This document shows, in pieces, positions 13,826 through 17,098 of a stretch of 17,098 bases of DNA. Both the position numbers and the translations under genes were made by a program. Within the stretch, counting starts at the first letter, position 1, and each line of letters opens with the position of its first letter. Under the pieces are notes generated by a model. It made no database searches and was not told where the DNA came from. It was given only the letters and a program-made list of their open reading frames with translations. Source of the stretch: RGIG1959 sp051877215 (GTDB taxonomy: Bacteria > Bacillota > Clostridia > Oscillospirales > Acutalibacteraceae); contig JBJEIR010000068.1 of NCBI GenBank assembly GCA_051877215.1, positions 1 to 17,098 of the forward strand. The letters run 5' to 3'.

Positions 13826-14837
13826 TGGTGTAACCCGTTCCGTGCGGCAGCTCTTTTGCAGCAAGATGGTTCTCGTTGAGCCAATCATAAAAGGCGTCCC
13901 ATCTCACAGGGTCGATCACGCCCCACTTTTCGGCGTCGGCGATGTACTGCCCGGAGATCCACGCCTGGCTCTTTTTCACAAGTTCTTCCGAGCCCTTGAG
14001 CGAGCCGGTGCTGTCTGACTCGATCAGAATCTGCGCCGCTTCGTCCGGGTTGGAAGCGGCAAACGCATAGCCTTTTCCGACAGCGCTCAAAAAGGCCTTG
14101 GCTGTGTCGGGATTTTCACTCAGAAAATCGTTGTTTGCGATGATGACAGGCGTGTAATAATCGAATACGCTGTCGACATCCTTAAAGAAGAAGTAATCAT
14201 AGGCAAAGCCCTGAACATCGGCATTGATGCAGCCCCAACCGTAGAAGACCCAAATGGAGTCTGTCTGATTGGCTTTGAGGGCGCCGGGCTCATCGACAAT
14301 GTTGTTGGGAATCAGATTGACCTTGCTCCAATCGCCGCCGTCCTTTTCCACGAGAGACTGCAGCATCGCAAGCTCAATGGGGGAATCCCATGTAGAATAG
14401 GTTTTGCCCTCCAGTCCTTTGGGGGTGTCGATGCCGTCGCCCTTGCGGGAGATGATGCCCGATGTGTTGTGCTGAAGAATGGCGGCGACAGCGGTGATAC
14501 CGAGCTGTTCTTCGCCGGTGAATGCGGCGGCCAGCGTGTCCTGCGCCTCGATGGCAAACTGTGCTTTGCCGGATGCGCATAAAGAGGCGGAGGAGCTTTC
14601 CTCGAGGAAGACGATGTCAACATCAAGACCGGCCTGCTCAAAATAGCCTTTCTCTTTGGCAACATACAAACCGGTGTGGTTGGTGTTGGGCGTCCAGTCG
14701 AGAGCAAAGGTGATTTTTGTCAGCTCGGCGCTTTTCGTGCTCTCGGATGTCGGGGTGTCGGTCGTACTGTTGGTCGCACAGGCAGCAAGGCCGAGCGCCA
14801 TAAACAAAGACAGCATGATGCAGAGGATTTTTTTCAT
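13809..14837 (-). CDS. thiY: NMT1/THI5-like substrate-binding lipoprotein
   Basis: A 342-aa exported lipoprotein. The signal MKKILCIMLSLFMALGLAAC ends in the lipobox L17-A-A-C20. The mature start KITFALDWTPNTNHTGLYVA followed by KEKGYF is the hallmark of the NMT1/THI5-like family; relatives bind thiamine pyrimidine precursors (HMP or formylaminopyrimidine, as Bacillus ThiY does). ATG 14837 follows AAAGGAG by 10 nt and forms an ATGA overlap with the permease stop; the frame runs to 14864, but those extra residues precede a poorer signal peptide. The riboswitch upstream supports the thiamine-pathway role; the exact ligand is not decided by sequence. Confidence 0.9.
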   Translation of the reverse strand: MKKILCIMLSLFMALGLAACATNSTTDTPTSESTKSAELTKITFALDWTPNTNHTGLYVAKEKGYFEQAGLDVDIVFLEESSSASLCASGKAQFAIEAQDTLAAAFTGEEQLGITAVAAILQHNTSGIISRKGDGIDTPKGLEGKTYSTWDSPIELAMLQSLVEKDGGDWSKVNLIPNNIVDEPGALKANQTDSIWVFYGWGCINADVQGFAYDYFFFKDVDSVFDYYTPVIIANNDFLSENPDTAKAFLSAVGKGYAFAASNPDEAAQILIESDSTGSLKGSEELVKKSQAWISGQYIADAEKWGVIDPVRWDAFYDWLNENHLAAKELPHGTGYTNDYLG

Positions 14838-15610
14838 GGTTTTTTGACTCCTTTTCTCTCCCAAGGCATGATCGCTTTTCGCACAAGAGATACGAGCAGC
14901 ATCAGGAGCAGACTGATAATAATGATTAAAATGATGACTGCGAACATTTTATCAAACTGATAGGCTTTGCGCACGCGCGTCATGTAGACGCCGAGCCCTT
15001 CAAAGCCGCCGAGCCATTCGGCGATGACGGCGCCTACGATAGCGTAGGAGGCGGAGATCTTAAGCCCCGCAAAAAAATGGCTCAACGAGGACGGAAGCTT
15101 GATATAGCGGAAGATTTTCAGATTGTTTGCGCCCATGCTTTTCAAAAGCGCGATCGCGTCCGGGTCGGCGCTGCGAAAGCCGTCGAGCATCCCCACGGTA
15201 ATAGGGAAGAATGTCGTCAGCACGACCAGCGTGATCTTCGGCGCCGTGCCGAAGCCCATCCACAGCACAAGAATCGGCGCAATGGCGACCGTCGGAATTG
15301 TCTGCGATATGACGAGCAGCGGATAAATCGCGTTATAGAGCAGGGAAAATCTGTCCATGAGGGAAGCGGTGATAAACGCCAGCAAAATGCCGATGCCGAG
15401 CCCTGCCGCCGCTTCCGAAAGCGTTGTCGCGGAATGCGCCATCATGGTGGAAAAATCGTTGATAAAGGCGTTTGCGACATCTGCCGGAGAGGGCAGCATA
15501 TAAGAGGGTACCGCTTCAAAGCCGCACGCCGCCGCCCAAATAATAATCAGCAGTGCAATCGCGAAGAAAGGCGAAAGCTTATTGGTGATGCTTTGTAACT
15601 TTTTGGTCAA
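14834..15610 (-). CDS. thiX: ABC transporter permease, thiamine/pyrimidine uptake
   Basis: A 258-aa inner-membrane subunit with about six helices and the binding-protein-dependent permease EAA loop (residues about 170-190: DAIALLKSMGANNLKIFRYIKLPSS in shortened form EAA-like with G at the expected site). PTVAIAPILVLWMGFG is typical of the SsuC/TauC/ThiX branch. The only usable start is TTG at 15610, overlapping the preceding gene by 32 nt, without a strong ribosome site; coupling is probable. It overlaps the binding-protein gene by ATGA. Members of this family work as homodimers with the ATPase. Confidence 0.87.
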   Translation of the reverse strand: MTKKLQSITNKLSPFFAIALLIIIWAAACGFEAVPSYMLPSPADVANAFINDFSTMMAHSATTLSEAAAGLGIGILLAFITASLMDRFSLLYNAIYPLLVISQTIPTVAIAPILVLWMGFGTAPKITLVVLTTFFPITVGMLDGFRSADPDAIALLKSMGANNLKIFRYIKLPSSLSHFFAGLKISASYAIVGAVIAEWLGGFEGLGVYMTRVRKAYQFDKMFAVIILIIIISLLLMLLVSLVRKAIMPWERKGVKKP

Positions 15611-15878
15611 TGGTCATGACACCGCCCTTTGGCTTGTAGCTAACCTTGATATAAGCGGAAACGCCGGGGCAGCCCGCTTTGATGGCGACATGCTGACACT
15701 CTTTGACGATGTCCATAAGGAGGTCGTAATCGTCCCCCTCAATCGTTGTCTCAAACGGACCGACATAATAGTTGAGCCCCGTGCTTTTGATATACGCGAT
15801 GACCTCGTCGACGATGCGAACGACTTCGTCGTCTCCCTCAACGGCGGGGAGCACCTGAATGGCTACACTGGCTTGCAT
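15579..15878 (-). CDS. Thiamine-binding protein, MTH1187/DUF77 (YkoF-like) family
   Basis: A 99-aa cytoplasmic protein. The opening MQASVAIQVLP, the central GLNYYVGPFETTIEGDDYDLLMDIVKECQ and closing SAYIKVSYKPKGG fit the MTH1187/YkoF-like thiamine-binding fold, which binds thiamine or hydroxymethylpyrimidine and is often encoded beside ThiXYZ transporters. ATG 15878 follows AGGAGG by 6 nt, an excellent site; the longer frame to 15941 crosses the riboswitch terminator. First gene after the TPP riboswitch. It may hand the imported ligand to metabolism or sense it; that is inference. Confidence 0.87.
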   Translation of the reverse strand: MQASVAIQVLPAVEGDDEVVRIVDEVIAYIKSTGLNYYVGPFETTIEGDDYDLLMDIVKECQHVAIKAGCPGVSAYIKVSYKPKGGVMTIDQKVTKHHQ

Positions 15879-15891
15879 AAGCTTCCTCCTA

Positions 15892-15928
15892 ATAAAAAAA
15901 TTTCCCTGCGGATGACACCGAGGGAAAT
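15892..15928 (-). terminator. Expression-platform terminator of the TPP riboswitch
   Basis: On the minus strand ATTTCCCT (15921-15928) pairs with AGGGAAAT (15900-15907), with an inner CGG/CCG, followed by a run of seven U. It ends about 14 nt before the first gene, so ligand-bound aptamer would favour early termination. Confidence 0.8.
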
Positions 15929-15958
15929 GGATTGTGAACACAAAGCTATTTTCGTCAC

Positions 15959-16052
15959 AGTTTAATTCCTACGGCGGCATTATCCGCATCAGGTTTGAGG
16001 GTTTCGCTCTGCGCGATCTCAGCCGGCGTTGCGCCAGCACCCCTTAAATTGT
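15959..16052 (-). ncRNA. TPP (THI-element) riboswitch aptamer
   Basis: The minus strand carries the diagnostic THI-box parts in order: P1 TTTAA with GGGGTGC, the CTGAGA motif (16017-16022), ACCTGAT (15988-15994), GGATAATGCCG and GTAGGAA, closing with TTAAA that pairs with the P1 start. It sits between a promoter and a terminator hairpin, ahead of four thiamine-uptake genes. High thiamine pyrophosphate should shut the operon off. Confidence 0.95.
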
Positions 16053-16059
16053 TGACATT

Positions 16060-16088
16060 ATGATAGTACAGTTTTGCCGTTTTGTCAA
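16060..16088 (-). promoter_or_regulatory. Sigma-A promoter of the thi operon
   Basis: On the minus strand: consensus -35 TTGACA (16083-16088), 17-bp spacer, -10 TATCAT (16060-16065), just upstream of the riboswitch. Confidence 0.85.
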
Positions 16089-16143
16089 TGGGAATACACA
16101 AGAATTTTTGCGGTGCCGTGTGAGCAGGGTGTGCGGCGCCGTT

Positions 16144-17098
16144 TTAATTTTGTCGGCAAATTTGCTCCTCGAGAATGAGCGGATAGCGTATCAGATTTTC
16201 GCTGTCGAGCTCCTCTGCGTGCATATCCACCACAGAGATTTGATGGTTGTCGTATGTCGTGTAATAATAGAGGCCTTTGTCGGCGTTGCAGCAGGAGGTG
16301 TAAATGGTGATTTCGTATTGTTCGTTGCCGACATCGCAGCAGCCGCGCTGTTGATCGACCGATCCCAGAATATGAAAGAATTGACTGACGCTCTTTGTCT
16401 CCGAATCGTCGGAAACGGCGTTCATCTTGACAAAAGACGCTCTGATAAAGCGGGACTGGGACGAAAGATCTCCGGGAAGCCCAAGCGCCCCCATGCCGCG
16501 GCTGTAGGTTTGCAGGGGCAGACAGTCGGAAAAGCTGTTTTGCGGTGTTTTCGGTGACAGATGAAGATAATTGTTTAAAGCGAAGAGCTGTTTGTCAAAC
16601 GGCGGGTTGTTTGTGAGAACGCCGACCGGGTTGGCATATATCTTTATGCCGTCCTGTACGGCTTCCAGCGTGATGGCCTCTTCGCGGTCGGCAATCAGCC
16701 AATGAAGCTGTGCTAAAGGTAACTCTCCGCTGAAGGGCGTGTTCGTAATGTTGAGGTTTTCCAAAAGCTGTTTTGCTTCTTTGACATCGGCGCATTGTCC
16801 CAAGACCCAAGGAATGAGCTCAAACTGCGCCACATTTTTGCCGCCCGGCAGCGGGTCCCTGTACACGGCGTTTCCCACAAAGTTCAGCCCTGCCATTCCA
16901 AGCCCTTTTTCGTTGACGGCGTCATAATAAAGCGGATATTCGTTTGCGACATAGGCCATGCCGATGAGCGCATAATGGCTCGGCATATCGCTCATGTGAC
17001 GAAACGAAAGAGGATACCGGCGCGGGGTGATCGTCACCTCTTCCTTATAAGAGTATTCATAGTCAAGTGTCCTGCCGAAATAAAAATCCTTTGTTTTA
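16144..17098 (-). CDS. Choloylglycine (bile salt) hydrolase family, N-terminus cut by window
   Basis: A partial gene of about 318 visible codons; the 5' end runs off the right edge. It is an Ntn-hydrolase that cleaves amide bonds of conjugated bile acids or penicillin V. Near the edge YFGRTLDYEYSY carries the family Arg and Asp; later MAGLNFVGNAVY (Asn), VLTNNPPF (Asn) and SRFIRASF (Arg) supply the other conserved active-site residues. Only the N-terminal nucleophile Cys lies outside, probably a few codons further. The GLNF and LTNNP motifs lean toward bile salt hydrolase rather than penicillin acylase, and fit a gut resident, but substrate preference is not proven. The thi promoter lies 56 nt past the stop, with no clear terminator between. 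Confidence 0.92.
   Translation of the reverse strand, partial: KTKDFYFGRTLDYEYSYKEEVTITPRRYPLSFRHMSDMPSHYALIGMAYVANEYPLYYDAVNEKGLGMAGLNFVGNAVYRDPLPGGKNVAQFELIPWVLGQCADVKEAKQLLENLNITNTPFSGELPLAQLHWLIADREEAITLEAVQDGIKIYANPVGVLTNNPPFDKQLFALNNYLHLSPKTPQNSFSDCLPLQTYSRGMGALGLPGDLSSQSRFIRASFVKMNAVSDDSETKSVSQFFHILGSVDQQRGCCDVGNEQYEITIYTSCCNADKGLYYYTTYDNHQISVVDMHAEELDSENLIRYPLILEEQICRQN

Noticed and set aside
13016..13879. 287-codon plus-strand frame opposite the ATPase gene
   Set aside because: Antisense shadow; the minus strand has every ABC ATPase motif.
15077..15598. 173-codon plus-strand frame opposite the permease
   Set aside because: Arg/Gln/His-rich shadow translation of a membrane-protein gene, without a ribosome site.

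Overview
The window looks like a chromosomal stretch from a Gram-positive, probably gut-dwelling Clostridia member of the Oscillospirales/Ruminococcaceae type. That is an inference from the gene content: a dockerin-bearing SpoIID-domain protein, a sodium-pump decarboxylase beta subunit, a choloylglycine (bile salt) hydrolase, strong AGGAGG-type ribosome sites and sigma-A promoters with 16-17 bp spacers. Most genes are moderately GC-rich, but the cassette at 306-1201 is visibly AT-rich. No named species can be fixed from sequence alone.

Layout. 1-239 is a gene-free tandem-repeat tract. 306-1201 is a translationally coupled cassette of four small genes: two paralogous zinc-ribbon proteins, an unknown protein and a 43-aa membrane peptide. 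1216-1410 is an array of variable hairpins separated by GTGATG, then by CATCAC. 1451-1958 is two almost identical 254-bp units that each begin with a copy of the 3' end of the adjacent initiator tRNA gene (1959-2033, minus). murD (minus) follows. Then come a RING/zinc-ribbon/DUF2628 membrane protein and a secreted dockerin-SpoIID protein (plus), a cold-shock protein behind a long hairpin leader, an MFS transporter (minus), murA and a YycJ-type metallo-hydrolase (plus).

10790-12730 carries a sodium-translocating decarboxylase beta subunit, a 39-aa single-helix protein that may be a minimal gamma subunit, and a DedA protein. 12826-13049 holds a strong terminator and a second hairpin array built like the first but around GTGAAG/CTTCAC. 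13073-16088 (minus) is a thiamine-related operon: promoter, TPP riboswitch, terminator, thiamine-binding (MTH1187/DUF77) protein, ABC permease, NMT1/THI5-like lipoprotein and ATPase. The window ends inside a choloylglycine hydrolase gene whose N-terminus, including the nucleophile Cys, lies outside.

How the genes work together: murD and murA both serve peptidoglycan precursor synthesis but are separate units. The thi genes form one TPP-controlled uptake operon for thiamine or its pyrimidine precursor. The OadB-like gene and its 39-aa neighbour are likely one membrane module. The most unusual material is non-coding: the two mirror-symmetric hairpin arrays, the tRNA-end-bearing 254-bp repeats, and the 20-bp-arm hairpin between the cold-shock gene and its promoter.
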